Below, piece by piece: positions 1 to 9,709 of a DNA stretch of 64,000 bases (position 1 is its first letter; each line of letters starts with the position of its first letter). Made by a program: the position numbers and the translations under genes. The DNA is from Pseudomonas solani (GTDB lineage Bacteria; Pseudomonadota; Gammaproteobacteria; Pseudomonadales; Pseudomonadaceae): NCBI RefSeq assembly GCF_026072635.1, contig NZ_AP023081.1, positions 156,501 to 220,500 of the forward strand, read 5' to 3'. Below the pieces are notes generated by a model. It was given only the letters and a program-made list of their open reading frames with translations, was not told the origin of the DNA and ran no database searches.

Positions 1-92
1 AGACCCAGGACAAGCGCTTCGCACAGTTCATCCACATGAACAAGCTGCTGGAGCAGATGAGCCTGCAGGTCATCGGCAAATCACGGCTGTAA
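1..92 (+). CDS. 3' end of an unidentified upstream gene
   Basis: An open frame enters from the left edge and stops at TAA 90-92, giving a 29-residue C-terminal tail that ends in KSRL. It is only 25 bases upstream of the SDR gene on the same strand, so the two are probably co-transcribed. The visible piece is too short to assign a family. Confidence 0.6.
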   Translation, partial: TQDKRFAQFIHMNKLLEQMSLQVIGKSRL

Positions 93-117
93 CACGGCTC
101 ACAACAAGGGGAACCCC

Positions 118-885
118 ATGTCCAAGACCCACCTGTTCGACCTCGACGGCAAGATCGCCTTCGTATCCGGCGCCAGCCGTGGCATCGGCGAGGCCATCGC
201 CAAGCTGCTGGCCCAGCAGGGCGCCCACGTGATCGTCTCCAGCCGCAAGATCGACGGCTGCCAGGCCGTCGCCGACGCCATTGTCGCCGAGGGTGGCAAG
301 GCCACCGCCATCGCCTGCCACATCGGCGAGATGGAGCAGATCCAGAGCGTCTTCGCGCAGATCCGCGAGCAGTTCGGCCGCCTCGACATCCTGGTCAACA
401 ACGCCGCCACCAACCCGCAGTTCTGCAACGTGCTGGACACCGACCTGTCGGCCTTCCAGAAGACCGTCGACGTGAACATCCGCGGCTACTACTTCATGTC
501 CATCGAAGGCGGCAAGCTGATGAAGCAGAACGGCGGTGGCAGCATCATCAACGTCGCCTCCATCAACGGCGTCTCCCCGGGCGAGTTCCAGGGCATCTAC
601 TCGGTGACCAAGGCTGCCGTGATCAGCATGACCAAGGTCTTCGCCAAGGAATGCGCGCAGTTCGGCATCCGCTGCAACGCCCTGCTGCCGGGCCTGACCG
701 ACACCAAGTTCGCCTCGGCCCTGACCAAGAACGACGCCATCCTCAACGTCGCCCTGCAGCGCATTCCGCTGAAGCGCGTGGCTGACCCGAGCGAAATGGC
801 CGGCACCGTGCTCTACCTCGCCAGCGACGCCTCCAGCTACACCACCGGCGTGGCGCTGAACGTGGACGGCGGCTTCCTCTCCTGA
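118..885 (+). CDS. SDR family oxidoreductase
   Basis: This is a 255-residue classical short-chain dehydrogenase/reductase, presumably cytoplasmic and NAD(P)-dependent. The cofactor motif GASRGIG is near residue 19, the NNAA motif near 94, and the catalytic YxxxK (YSVTK) near 161. The C-terminal segment TTGVALNVDGG is typical of the family. The start ATG follows AAGGGG at a good distance. A strong terminator follows directly. From memory the gene corresponds to the PA1827/PA1828 region of P. aeruginosa. The substrate cannot be read from the sequence; a 3-oxoacyl or short-chain alcohol substrate is possible. Confidence 0.9.
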   Translation: MSKTHLFDLDGKIAFVSGASRGIGEAIAKLLAQQGAHVIVSSRKIDGCQAVADAIVAEGGKATAIACHIGEMEQIQSVFAQIREQFGRLDILVNNAATNPQFCNVLDTDLSAFQKTVDVNIRGYYFMSIEGGKLMKQNGGGSIINVASINGVSPGEFQGIYSVTKAAVISMTKVFAKECAQFGIRCNALLPGLTDTKFASALTKNDAILNVALQRIPLKRVADPSEMAGTVLYLASDASSYTTGVALNVDGGFLS

Positions 886-901
886 GGAAACCCCGCCCAT
901 G

Positions 902-930
902 AAAAAGGGAGCCTGAATGGCTCCCTTTTT
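902..930 (+). terminator. Rho-independent terminator of the SDR gene
   Basis: A perfect hairpin AAAAAGGGAGCC / GGCTCCCTTTTT with a five-base loop ends in a T-rich run, 17 bases after the SDR stop codon. Confidence 0.9.
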
Positions 931-1058
931 CTTTTCCGCATCCGGGCGCCCTAGTGGACGCTGGGCGACCTGCAGGCTGGGCTGAGGCACGAAGCCCAAC
1001 GCAGCGAAGCCGACCCATGCACGCTGGGCCTGGCTGCGCTCGGCGCCACCCTACGCGA

Positions 1059-1709
1059 TCAGCGCCAGTCCTTGAGCGCCTGGGTGGCGACCGGGTTGAG
1101 TGGCTGGGCCAGCAAACCGGTGGGCGAGAGGCTGACGGAGTAGACCGCGCCGTCGGCCATGGGCAGGTAGGTCACCCGCTGCGCCTGGGGGTCGAACAGG
1201 AACAGGTCGCGCTGGTTGAGCCGCAGCCAGCGCCACAGGTCGATGCCATAGGGGCTGGCGGCCAGTTCGGCTTCGGCGTGCTGGGCCAGCTGCTGTTCCT
1301 CGATGGCGAGGAAGCGCCCGGAGAGCTTCTCCAGGCGGTAGCCCGGCTGCAAGCCGATCAGCTCGGCCAGGCCCTTGAGGCGGAAGATCCGCGCATCCAG
1401 CTGCCACAGGTCGCCATCCAGCAACACCGTGCGCTCGTTACCGCCTTCGAGCAGGGTCACTTCGTAGCGCTGCGGGCCCAGGGCCTTGAAGTTGAGGGTG
1501 ACGATGGGCTTGTCGGGGTGCAGGGGCTCGTAGCGGGTCAGGTCCCAGGCCACGGTGCCCACCAGCAGCGCCAGGGCGAGGAAGCCCAGGCCGAGGGTGC
1601 CGCGCAGCCAACCGAGGAACCAGCTGCGATCGAAGAGGATGCGCGCGGCCACAACCGCGGCAAGCAGAGCCAGCAGGGCGATGCCCCAGGCCAGGCCGTC
1701 ATACTGCAT
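1059..1709 (-). CDS. Hypothetical inner-membrane protein with two N-terminal helices
   Basis: A 216-residue protein. Two hydrophobic helices lie near residues 5-24 and 35-57, followed by a soluble domain of about 155 residues that is probably periplasmic. No enzymatic motif is visible. It matches the position of PA1825 in P. aeruginosa (from memory), where the protein is uncharacterised. The start ATG is preceded by GGAAAGGG. It is transcribed divergently from the TSUP permease gene, with a gap of about 100 bases. The function is unknown. Confidence 0.75.
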   Translation of the reverse strand: MQYDGLAWGIALLALLAAVVAARILFDRSWFLGWLRGTLGLGFLALALLVGTVAWDLTRYEPLHPDKPIVTLNFKALGPQRYEVTLLEGGNERTVLLDGDLWQLDARIFRLKGLAELIGLQPGYRLEKLSGRFLAIEEQQLAQHAEAELAASPYGIDLWRWLRLNQRDLFLFDPQAQRVTYLPMADGAVYSVSLSPTGLLAQPLNPVATQALKDWR

Positions 1710-1808
1710 GGAACCCTTTCCTTCTGTGCAAAATAGCCGGCATTATGCGGACCTCCCGGCGCAGCGACCAGTTGCCGCGCTGCGCAATCGGACACAGATC
1801 GAGCATTT

Positions 1809-2585
1809 ATGCCCTTCCCTCTCGACTTCGCCGTCGACCCCGTCACCCTTCTGGTGCTGGCGGCGGTCGCGTTCCTCGCCGGTTTCATCGACGCCATCGC
1901 CGGCGGTGGCGGCCTGCTGACCATCCCCGCCCTGCTCACCGCCGGGCTGCCGCCGCACCTGGTACTGGGCACCAACAAGCTGTGCGCCACCTTCGGCTCG
2001 GCCACCGCCAGCTATACCTTCTACCGACGCAAGCTGTTCGAGCCGGCCAAGTGGCGCAGCGCGCTGATCGCCACCGCCCTGGGCGCGGCCATAGGCGCGG
2101 TGATCGCCCACTGGCTGCCGGCCCACTGGCTGAACCAGATGCTTCCCGCCGTGGTGTTCGGCTGCGGCCTGTACCTGCTGTTCGGCAAGGTGCCGGACGC
2201 CCAGCACGCCGTCGACGCGCCCATTCCCCGTGGCCGCCAATGGCCCCAGGGATTGGGCCTGGGCTTCTACGATGGCGTCGCCGGCCCCGGCACCGGCGCC
2301 TTCTGGACCGTCAGCAGCCTGCTGATGTACCCCCTCGACCTGGTGCGTGCCAGCGGTGTGGCGCGGACGATGAACTTCGTCAGCAACGGCGTCGCCCTTG
2401 CGGTTTTCGTGGTGGGTGGCCAGGTGGCCTGGCTGCTGGGCATCTGCATGGGCATCGCGCTGATGGCGGGCGCCTTCCTCGGCGCACGCACGGCCATCAG
2501 CGGCGGGGCGAAGTTCATCCGCCCGGTGTTCATCTGCGTGGTGTTGGCGCTGACCGCGCGGCTAGCCTGGCAGCACTGGTTCTGA
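1809..2585 (+). CDS. TSUP (TauE/SafE) family membrane transporter
   Basis: A 258-residue, very hydrophobic protein of about eight helices. The TSUP signature lies in the first helix pair (GFIDAIAGGGG, near residue 25, then GTNKLCATFGSA), and a matching second half starts near GFYDGVAGPGTG. This internal duplication is typical of the family. TSUP proteins export or import small anions such as sulfite, sulfoacetate or taurine-derived compounds; which applies here is unknown. The 3' end overlaps the convergent nudC gene by 24 bases. Confidence 0.85.
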   Translation: MPFPLDFAVDPVTLLVLAAVAFLAGFIDAIAGGGGLLTIPALLTAGLPPHLVLGTNKLCATFGSATASYTFYRRKLFEPAKWRSALIATALGAAIGAVIAHWLPAHWLNQMLPAVVFGCGLYLLFGKVPDAQHAVDAPIPRGRQWPQGLGLGFYDGVAGPGTGAFWTVSSLLMYPLDLVRASGVARTMNFVSNGVALAVFVVGGQVAWLLGICMGIALMAGAFLGARTAISGGAKFIRPVFICVVLALTARLAWQHWF

Positions 2586-3395
2586 GTGACCCAGGCGGCG
2601 CGCCAGGTAGAGGTCGATCAGGTAGCGCGCGATGGACTTGCTCGCCGGCAGCGGCGGCAGGTCGTGGATGGAGAACCACTGGGCGTCCTCGATCTCGCCC
2701 GGCTGCGGGACGATATCGCCGCTGACGTATTCGGCGTGGAAGCCGAGCATCAGCGAATGGGGGAAGGGCCAGTTCTGGCTGGCGATGTACTGCGGCATGG
2801 CGATTTCCACGCCGACTTCCTCGCGCACTTCGCGCGCCACGCACTGCTCCACCGACTCGCCCGGCTCGACGAAGCCGGCCAGGGTGCTGTAGACGCCGCT
2901 GACGAAGCGCGGCGAGCGCGCCAGCAGCAGCTCGTCACCACGGGTCACCAGCACGATCATGCTCGGCGACAGGCGTGGGTAATGGTGCACGCCGCAGCTT
3001 TCGCAGTGCATGGCCCGCTCACCGGCGACCTGGCGCATGCGCGCGCCACAGCTGCCGCAGAAGCGTTGCTGGTCGGCCCAGGTGCCGATCTGGGTGGCGA
3101 AGCCGAGCATGCGGAAAGTGTCCGGGTCGCCCTGCATCATCAACTGGCGCAGGCCGACCCAGGCGCTGCCGGGCACATCGGCGGTGCTCGCCAGTTCCAG
3201 CAGGTAGATTTCATCGCCATCGAAGTGGCCGATGCCGTGTTCGGAGAGGATCGGCAGGTCCTGGCGCTTCAGCCATTCCCGGGGGAACAGCACGCCATTG
3301 CCGTCGGCCAGGAACTGCTGGCGGCAGTGGGCCAGGGCCCAGCCACCGGCGCGGCTAGCATCGAGCAAGCTGGGCTGCCAGCGTTCGGTGGCCAT
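2562..3395 (-). CDS. nudC: NAD(+) diphosphatase / NADH pyrophosphatase
   Basis: A 277-residue NudC that hydrolyses NAD(H) to NMN(H) and AMP, and in E. coli also removes NAD caps from RNA. The four-cysteine zinc ribbon (CGSCG...CESCG) lies near residues 113-134. The Nudix box starts GFVEPGESVEQC and ends REVREEVGV. The NAD-specific downstream motif SQNWPFPHS is present. The start codon overlaps the fimL stop (ATGA), so the two genes are translationally coupled. The pairing is conserved in Pseudomonas (PA1822-PA1823 from memory). Confidence 0.95.
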   Translation of the reverse strand: MATERWQPSLLDASRAGGWALAHCRQQFLADGNGVLFPREWLKRQDLPILSEHGIGHFDGDEIYLLELASTADVPGSAWVGLRQLMMQGDPDTFRMLGFATQIGTWADQQRFCGSCGARMRQVAGERAMHCESCGVHHYPRLSPSMIVLVTRGDELLLARSPRFVSGVYSTLAGFVEPGESVEQCVAREVREEVGVEIAMPQYIASQNWPFPHSLMLGFHAEYVSGDIVPQPGEIEDAQWFSIHDLPPLPASKSIARYLIDLYLARRLGHSEPVLPG

Positions 3396-5074
3396 CAGGC
3401 CGCCACCGACAGGCCCAGTGCGCGGACGCTTTCAGCGGCCAGGTCGAGCACGCTCGGCTGGGCATCGGGGCGCAGTACGCCACCGCCCTCGAGGTAGTAC
3501 TCGAGGCTGGTGAGGGCGTCGGCCAGGGTTTCCAGCAGTTGCTCGGAGGGCATCTGCGGCGCTTCGATCATGTCTTTCTGGATGAAGTCGCCACAGGCAC
3601 CCACCAGCACCGCCGCGCGTTCCTGGCCGAGGAACCAGAGGCCGCCACGCACGGCTTGCAGGGTCAGGGGCACGTTGGCCAGGTGCAGCTTGTCGCCATT
3701 GGATTCGAGGTACGCGGTAATGGCGCGCTTGGCCATGGCCAGGCCGGCCTGGGCTTCGTCGATCACCACGATGCGCGCTTCGGTCAGCTGGTGCTGGGCG
3801 AAGGACTCCGATTCGGTCATCGCCTGGGCCGCCGCCTGGCGGTTCTCGCGACGCTCGCCACGCTCGAGGTCGGCCACCATGCTTTCGACATAGAGCACGG
3901 CATCGGCCAGCTTGTGCAGGGATTCGGGGGCGGCCGGCGATTGCTCGCTCCAGCCAGCGACCACCGGCAGCTGCGCATGCAGGGCGTTGGCGGCGGAAGT
4001 CTGGCCGACCATGCCGAGGGTCTTGGCCAGCTTGCCCAGCAGGGCGTGCAGGCTGCCGAAGCTTTCCACCTGGGCGGTGCCGCGTTCGATCAGGTCGAGC
4101 ACGTCCTTGACGCTGGCCAGCTCCTCGCGGATGGCCGAGGACAGGGAGCGCATCACGGCCTGGCCCGGGCCGGCCAGACGCTGGTATTCCTCTTCCAGCA
4201 GGTGGTCGGTGAAGGGCAGCGCGGTCATGCCGAAGACGCTACGCAGCTCACTGGCACGCGGCCCCTGGCTATCGGCCAGGGCAACGAGGTAGAGCAGTTC
4301 CTTTTGCAGGTTGCGCGGCGCTTCGTAGAGCTCATTGGCGAGCAGTTGCTTGAGCTCGCGGTCGATGCGCGAGAACAGCTGCTTGCGTGCCTTGCGCGGC
4401 AGCAGCTGGCCGTCCAGCACCGCTTCCACGGCGGCGGCGCCGATCCAGCACAGGCGCGCACGGGGATCGATGGCGTAGAGGCTGTCGAGGCGACCGAGGG
4501 CGCGGCCCATCAGCTTGAGGCTGGCCTGGGGGTTCTGTTCACGGATGAAGCCCAGCAGGCCCACCTGGTACATCTGCCGCAGGCGACGAGCCAGGAGGTC
4601 CTGGGCGCCGGTCTCGGGGAGGTTGGCGGCAGCGGGCACACGCGCCTGGTCCAGGCGCACGCTGAAGAAGAAGCTCTCCGGCAGCGCCGGCTGGTTGGCG
4701 GCCTGGCGCAGGTCGTTGATCGCCGGCAGCAACAGCTCGGGCATTTCCTGGCGGTGGGCGTCGACGTTTTCCAGGTAGCGGCGCAGCACGTAAAGCGCAT
4801 TGGCGAGCGCGGCCAGCTGGCTGTCGCGCTCTTCACCGGCCCCGGCCGGGATGTCGGTCGCCTGGTCCAGGACTTCCTGGGCCAGCAGCTCGGCGCCGGT
4901 GAGCTCGATGAGGTTGAGGGTGCCGCGCACCTGCTGCAGGCTTTCCACAGCCTGTTGCAGCAGGCTGCCGTTCTCGCGTTCGACGATGAACTGCTCGAGG
5001 CTCTGTTCGGCCTGTTCGATAGTGGCGAACAGCTCGTCGCGCACCAGGCTCAGGGAAGTGGCTCCAGTGACCAT
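3395..5074 (-). CDS. fimL: Twitching-motility regulator FimL
   Basis: A 559-residue, mostly helical, leucine- and glutamine-rich cytoplasmic protein. In P. aeruginosa FimL resembles the N-terminal part of the chemosensory kinase ChpA but lacks functional phosphotransfer histidines. It promotes twitching motility and Vfr/cAMP-dependent virulence. The assignment rests on length, helical Hpt-like character and exact synteny: it sits between an enoyl-CoA hydratase gene and nudC and overlaps nudC by four bases. I see no transmembrane segment or signal peptide. Confidence 0.88.
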   Translation of the reverse strand: MVTGATSLSLVRDELFATIEQAEQSLEQFIVERENGSLLQQAVESLQQVRGTLNLIELTGAELLAQEVLDQATDIPAGAGEERDSQLAALANALYVLRRYLENVDAHRQEMPELLLPAINDLRQAANQPALPESFFFSVRLDQARVPAAANLPETGAQDLLARRLRQMYQVGLLGFIREQNPQASLKLMGRALGRLDSLYAIDPRARLCWIGAAAVEAVLDGQLLPRKARKQLFSRIDRELKQLLANELYEAPRNLQKELLYLVALADSQGPRASELRSVFGMTALPFTDHLLEEEYQRLAGPGQAVMRSLSSAIREELASVKDVLDLIERGTAQVESFGSLHALLGKLAKTLGMVGQTSAANALHAQLPVVAGWSEQSPAAPESLHKLADAVLYVESMVADLERGERRENRQAAAQAMTESESFAQHQLTEARIVVIDEAQAGLAMAKRAITAYLESNGDKLHLANVPLTLQAVRGGLWFLGQERAAVLVGACGDFIQKDMIEAPQMPSEQLLETLADALTSLEYYLEGGGVLRPDAQPSVLDLAAESVRALGLSVAA

Positions 5075-5113
5075 GCGTCTAGCGCGCCTCCCGCGCGGAG
5101 TTCTCGTACAGCA

Positions 5114-5926
5114 TCAGTCGGCGAATTCCGGCTTTTGTTTGTTCATATGGGCGGCCATGGCCACACGCAGGTCGGCGGACTGCAGCATCGCTGCGTTCCA
5201 GGTGGCGATGTATTCCAGGCCATCGTCCACGCGGTGGTCGCGCATGTAGCGAATCATTTCCTTGGTACCGCGCACGGCGACCGGCGACTTGGCGGCGATC
5301 TCGCGCGCCAGGGCGAAGACGCCTTCCAGCAGCGCATCGCGGTCGGCGTAGGTGCGGTTGACCAGGCCGATGGCGCGGGCTTCCTCGCCATCGATGGTAC
5401 GACCGGTGAAGGCCAGCTCACGCATCATGCCGTCGCCGATGATGCGCGGCAGGCGTTGCAGGGTGCCGACGTCAGCGGCCATGCCGATGTCGATCTCCTT
5501 GATGGAGAACTGCGCATCGGGGGTGGCGTAACGCATGTCGCAGGCGGAGATCAGGTCGATGGCACCGCCCAGGCAGTAGCCCTGGATGGCGGCGAGCACC
5601 GGCTTGCTGCAGTTGTCCACGGCATTGAACGAGGCCTGCAGCTCGAGGATCTTGCGGCGCAGGGTCTGGGCGTTGCGGCCCACGTCCTTGCCCAGCTGGG
5701 TGCCGACCGAGGCCAGCAGCATGAGGTCGATGCCCGAGGAGAAGTGCTTGCCGGCGCCGGACAGCACCACCACGCGGACTTCGTCGGTTTCGTCGATCCA
5801 ACGGAAGATATCGATGATTTCCGTCCAGAAATCGGCGTTCATCGCGTTGATCTTTTCGGGGCGATTGATCTCGACGTGGGCAATCTTGTCTGTCAGTTCT
5901 ACACGAAAAGCTTTGTAGTCGGACAC
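5114..5926 (-). CDS. Crotonase/enoyl-CoA hydratase family protein
   Basis: About 270 residues. The crotonase oxyanion-hole segments are visible: SGAGKHFSSGIDL, and AAIQGYCLGGAIDLISACD with the conserved GG. Acidic residues at the usual hydratase/isomerase positions (KEIDIGMAAD) suggest a dienoyl-CoA isomerase (ECH1-like) or hydratase acting in fatty-acid oxidation. The preferred start is the GTG at 5926, giving VSDYKAF, because GAGGA lies eight bases upstream. An in-frame ATG at 5959 would add 11 residues but has no good ribosome site. The gene is 39 bases upstream of fimL on the same strand. Confidence 0.88.
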   Translation of the reverse strand: MSDYKAFRVELTDKIAHVEINRPEKINAMNADFWTEIIDIFRWIDETDEVRVVVLSGAGKHFSSGIDLMLLASVGTQLGKDVGRNAQTLRRKILELQASFNAVDNCSKPVLAAIQGYCLGGAIDLISACDMRYATPDAQFSIKEIDIGMAADVGTLQRLPRIIGDGMMRELAFTGRTIDGEEARAIGLVNRTYADRDALLEGVFALAREIAAKSPVAVRGTKEMIRYMRDHRVDDGLEYIATWNAAMLQSADLRVAMAAHMNKQKPEFAD

Positions 5927-6076
5927 CGTCGCGATCCTCGCCAGTTCTGCTGCTGGCATGCGTGAAAATTCTTGGGGAATAAACCCCGCAACTATAACAA
6001 GCGCGGGTGAAAAGTCGAAGACGGCCTCTGTGATGCAGGACACGCCATGGCAGATAGAAGCCGCTTGCAACGGGGC

Positions 6077-7438
6077 TCAGAGGCGCGTGGCCAGGGCATC
6101 ACGGTGCACCCGGTTGCGCCATTGCCGCCAGGTGTAGAGCGGGATGCCGGCCATGAGCACGAGGAAGCCCCAGAAGATCGCCTGCTCGCCGGTGCCGTAC
6201 AGCGCCCAGATCGAGTAGATGAAGCCGAGCACGCCGATGGCCACCAGCCGGCCGCGTTCGCGCGCGGAGAAATCCCCCGGCTGCACCGCCAGCTGCTGCA
6301 GCAACGCAGCGGTGCAGAAGGCGTAGGGCACGACGCCGGTCATGGTGCCGAGCAGGATGATCACGTTGAACACGTCCACCAGGTCGCCACGCCCGTCCAC
6401 CAGCACCAGCGCGGTGACCAGGACGCCGGAAATCAGCAGGCCGTTGGCCGGCACATCGTATTTGTTGGTCTTGGCCAGGGATTCGGGCAGCAGCCCGTCG
6501 CGTGCGGTGGCCATGGGGATCTGCCCCTGCAGCAGCACCCAGCCGTTGAGCGCGCCCAGGCAGGCGATCACCGCGCCAGCAGCCACCAGGTGGTAGCCCC
6601 AGTCGCCGATGAGCACCCGCGCCGCATCGGCGAAGGGCGCGGTGGAGCGCATCAGCACCTCGGGCGGCAGCACGCCCTGCACCGCCGTAATGGAGAGGAT
6701 GTAGACGGCGGCGGCGACCAAGGTGCCGAACACCGTGGCGCGGGGAATGGTGCGCTTGGGGTCGCGCACGTGGTCCGCCGGCACGGTCGCCGACTCCAGG
6801 CCGATGAAGGACCAGAGGGTGAGCGCCGCGGTGGTGGCGATGGCCTTGGCGTAGCCGCCGGAGCCCGAGGGCAGCTCACTGACCTCGGGGATGCGCAAGT
6901 ATTCCGGGTGGAAGGAGAACCAGCCGAGGATGCCCACCAGCAGCAGCGGGATCAGCTTGAGGGCGGTGAGGATGTTCTGCGCCAGGCCGAAGGCGCCGAT
7001 GCCACGCAGGTTGATCAGGGTGCACAACCAGATGGCGCCGATGGCGGTGGTCACCGTCAGCACCGGGTCGCGCAGGGCGGGGAAGAACACCTGCAGGTAA
7101 CCCACCAGGGTCACCGAGATGGCGGCGTTGCCGATCCACGCAGCCTTCCAGTAGGTCCAGGCGCAGAGGTAGCCGGCGAAGGCGCCGAAGCCGTCACGGG
7201 TATAGGCGTAGGGCCCGCCGGCTGCGGGGTTGAGCCGGGCCAGGCGGGCGAAGGTCAACGCCAGGATCACCGCCCCGGTGCTGGAGATGAGCCAGCCGAA
7301 CAGGCTCAGCCCGCCATAGGCGGCGAGGCTGGAGGGCAGCAGGAAGACCCCCGAGCCGATCATGTTGCCCACCACCAGCGCGGTGCAGGTCCAGAACCCC
7401 ATGGTGCCGGACCTGCCCGCCGGTTTCTGCTCGCTCAT
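6077..7438 (-). CDS. ldcB: APC-family lysine/cadaverine-type antiporter
   Basis: A 453-residue amino acid-polyamine-organocation transporter with about 12 hydrophobic helices. The family motif near the N-terminus reads GNMIGSGVFLLPSS (residues about 24-37). It lies 15 bases downstream of the lysine decarboxylase gene in the same direction. In P. aeruginosa the ldcA-ldcB pair imports lysine in exchange for cadaverine and is induced by arginine through ArgR. That transport role is inferred from family and neighbour; an arginine/agmatine antiporter would look similar. Confidence 0.85.
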   Translation of the reverse strand: MSEQKPAGRSGTMGFWTCTALVVGNMIGSGVFLLPSSLAAYGGLSLFGWLISSTGAVILALTFARLARLNPAAGGPYAYTRDGFGAFAGYLCAWTYWKAAWIGNAAISVTLVGYLQVFFPALRDPVLTVTTAIGAIWLCTLINLRGIGAFGLAQNILTALKLIPLLLVGILGWFSFHPEYLRIPEVSELPSGSGGYAKAIATTAALTLWSFIGLESATVPADHVRDPKRTIPRATVFGTLVAAAVYILSITAVQGVLPPEVLMRSTAPFADAARVLIGDWGYHLVAAGAVIACLGALNGWVLLQGQIPMATARDGLLPESLAKTNKYDVPANGLLISGVLVTALVLVDGRGDLVDVFNVIILLGTMTGVVPYAFCTAALLQQLAVQPGDFSARERGRLVAIGVLGFIYSIWALYGTGEQAIFWGFLVLMAGIPLYTWRQWRNRVHRDALATRL

Positions 7439-7453
7439 CGCGCCCCCGGCTCG

Positions 7454-9709
7454 TCACTCCCTTATGCAATCAACGGTATAGCAGCGCCCCGTTGGGCTGT
7501 CGTCGTGCTGCAGGCCGTGGACATCGGAATCGAAGCCGGGGAAGGCGCTGTCGAAGGTCCGGGCGAAGGCCAGGTAGTCGATGATCGAGCGGGTCTGCGC
7601 AGTGAAACGCTCCCCCGGCATGATCAGCGGGATGCCCGGCGGGTACGGCACCAGCATCACCGCGGCAATGCGCCCTTGCAGCTGCTCGATGGGCACCGCC
7701 TCGACCTCGCCACGCACCAGCTTGTCGTAAGCCTCCGACGGCTTGATGGCCAGCTCCGGCAGCGCGGTGTACATGCGCCGCATGGCCTTGGCCGTGGCGT
7801 TGTCGCGGTAGCAGGCGTGCAGCTGGTCGCAGAGGTCGCGCAGGCCCAGCCCCTGGTAGCGGGCGGCATCGGCCCGGGCCACCGAGGGCAGTGCACTGGT
7901 CAGCGGGGCGTTGGCGTCGTAGGAGCGTTTGAACTCCAGCAGCTCGGTGAGCAGGGTGCTCCATTTGCCCTTGGTGATGCCCATGGAGAACAGCACGAGG
8001 AAGGAGTAGAGACCGGTCTTCTCCACCACCAGGCCACGCTCCCAGAGGAACTTGCCCACCACCGCCGCCGGGATGCCCTGCTCGCCGAGCTTGCCGTCGG
8101 CACTGAGCCCGGGGGTGACCAGGGTGACCTTGATCGGGTCGAGCAGCACGTAGTCGTCCGCCACCTCGCCGAAGCCGTGCCAGTCGGCGCCGGGCTCCAG
8201 CACCCAGTCGCCGGTGGCCACCGCCTCGGCGCCTTCCACCTGGGGCGGCTCCCAGATATCGAACCACCAGTCCTTGGCATCCAGGGTCTGCCAGACGTTG
8301 GCCAGGGCACGGCGGAAGCTCAGGGCCTCGTCGAAGGTTTCCTGGATCAGCGAGCGCCCGGCGGGGCCTTCCATCATCGCCGAGGCCACGTCCAGCGAGG
8401 CGATGATGCCGTACTGGGGCGAAGTGGAGATGTGCATCATGAACGCCTCGTTGAAGCGGTCCCGGTCCAGCTGGCGGGCGCCGCCGTCCTGCACATGGAT
8501 CATCGAGGCCTGGCTGAAGGCCGCCAGCAGCTTGTGGGTGGAGTGGGTGGTGAACACCAGCGGGCCCTCTTCGCTGCGCGCCGTGCCCATGCCGTAGCGG
8601 CCGTCGTAGAACTCGTGGAAGGCGGCGTAGGCGTACCAGGCCTCGTCGAAGTGCAGCACCTCCACCGTGTCACCCAGCGCCTGCTTGATCAGCTCGGCGT
8701 TGTAGCAAAGACCGTCGTAGGTGGAGTTGGTCACCACCGCCAGCTTGACCTTGGGCGCGCGGCCCCGGGCCAGTGGGCTGGCGTCGATCTTGGCCTGGAT
8801 GGATTCGCGGCTGAACTCGCTCAGGGGGATGGGCCCGATGATGCCCAGTTCGTTGCGCTCGGGGCTCAGGTAGAGCGGGATGGCGCCGGTCATGATGATC
8901 GAGTGGAGGATCGACTTGTGGCAGTTGCGGTCCACCAGCACCAGGTCGTCGCGGGCGACCATGGAGTGCCAGACGATCTTGTTCGCGGTGGAGGTGCCGT
9001 TGATCACGAAGAAGGTGTGGTCGGCGCCGAAGTTGCGCGCGGCGCGGGCCTCGGCTTCGGCCAGGGGGCCGGTGTGGTCCAGCAGCGAGCCCAGCTCGGG
9101 CACCGAGACGGAGAGGTCCGAACGCAGGGTGTTTTCGCCGAAGAACTGGTGGAAGGCCTGCCCCACCGGGCTCTTGCGGTAGGCGACGCCACCGCCGTGG
9201 CCGGGCGTGTGCCAGGAGTAGTTGGATTGCGCGGTGTGTTCCACCAGGGCGCGGAAGAACGGCGGCAGCAGGCCTTCGAGGTAGTTGCGCGCGGCGCGGG
9301 CGACCTGGCGGGCGAGGAAGGGCACGGTGTCTTCGAAGAGGTAGAGCAGGCCGCGCAGCTGGTTGAGGTCGGCCATGGCTTCGGCCGGGGCGTTCTCGAT
9401 GGTCACCTGTTCGCCCAGGGCGAAGATCGGCAGTTGCGGCGCGCGTACCCGGGCCACGCGGATCAGCTCGACCACGTCCTGCAGCAGGCGCTGGTTCTCG
9501 CCCGCCCCTTCGGCGGCGACGAGGATGCAGGCCAGGCCGTGGTGGGTGGAGGCGACGATGCGGCCTTCGGCGGAACTGGCGGTGGAGAGGATGACGAAAC
9601 CGTCCTGCTCCAGTTCGCGGGCGATGCCGCGCACGCGATCACCGGCGACCGTATCGGCCTTGATGTCGCGGTGGACGATGAGGATGGGGAACTTCAGGTC
9701 TTTGTACAT
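7454..9709 (-). CDS. ldcA: Lysine (Orn/Lys/Arg class) decarboxylase
   Basis: A 751-residue PLP-dependent basic amino-acid decarboxylase of the large bacterial class. It has an N-terminal CheY-like wing domain (about 1-130), a PLP core and a C-terminal domain. The PLP lysine sits in THSTHKLLAAF at about residue 393, with HFDEAWYAY upstream for the cofactor aspartate and SNYSWHTPGHGGG near 164. It probably makes cadaverine from lysine. The start ATG has GGAAG upstream. It is the first gene of the ldcAB pair. Confidence 0.92.
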   Translation of the reverse strand: MYKDLKFPILIVHRDIKADTVAGDRVRGIARELEQDGFVILSTASSAEGRIVASTHHGLACILVAAEGAGENQRLLQDVVELIRVARVRAPQLPIFALGEQVTIENAPAEAMADLNQLRGLLYLFEDTVPFLARQVARAARNYLEGLLPPFFRALVEHTAQSNYSWHTPGHGGGVAYRKSPVGQAFHQFFGENTLRSDLSVSVPELGSLLDHTGPLAEAEARAARNFGADHTFFVINGTSTANKIVWHSMVARDDLVLVDRNCHKSILHSIIMTGAIPLYLSPERNELGIIGPIPLSEFSRESIQAKIDASPLARGRAPKVKLAVVTNSTYDGLCYNAELIKQALGDTVEVLHFDEAWYAYAAFHEFYDGRYGMGTARSEEGPLVFTTHSTHKLLAAFSQASMIHVQDGGARQLDRDRFNEAFMMHISTSPQYGIIASLDVASAMMEGPAGRSLIQETFDEALSFRRALANVWQTLDAKDWWFDIWEPPQVEGAEAVATGDWVLEPGADWHGFGEVADDYVLLDPIKVTLVTPGLSADGKLGEQGIPAAVVGKFLWERGLVVEKTGLYSFLVLFSMGITKGKWSTLLTELLEFKRSYDANAPLTSALPSVARADAARYQGLGLRDLCDQLHACYRDNATAKAMRRMYTALPELAIKPSEAYDKLVRGEVEAVPIEQLQGRIAAVMLVPYPPGIPLIMPGERFTAQTRSIIDYLAFARTFDSAFPGFDSDVHGLQHDDSPTGRCYTVDCIRE

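Noticed and set aside
935..1058. Possible small gene or mobile repeat in the spacer after the SDR terminator
   Set aside because: The sequence resembles common Pseudomonas intergenic repeats (GCTTCGCTGCGTTGGGCTTC type). Overlapping frames have no ribosome site or recognisable product.
5927..5959. ATG at 5959 as the enoyl-CoA hydratase start
   Set aside because: It lacks a ribosome site, while the in-frame GTG at 5926 has GAGGA at a good distance.
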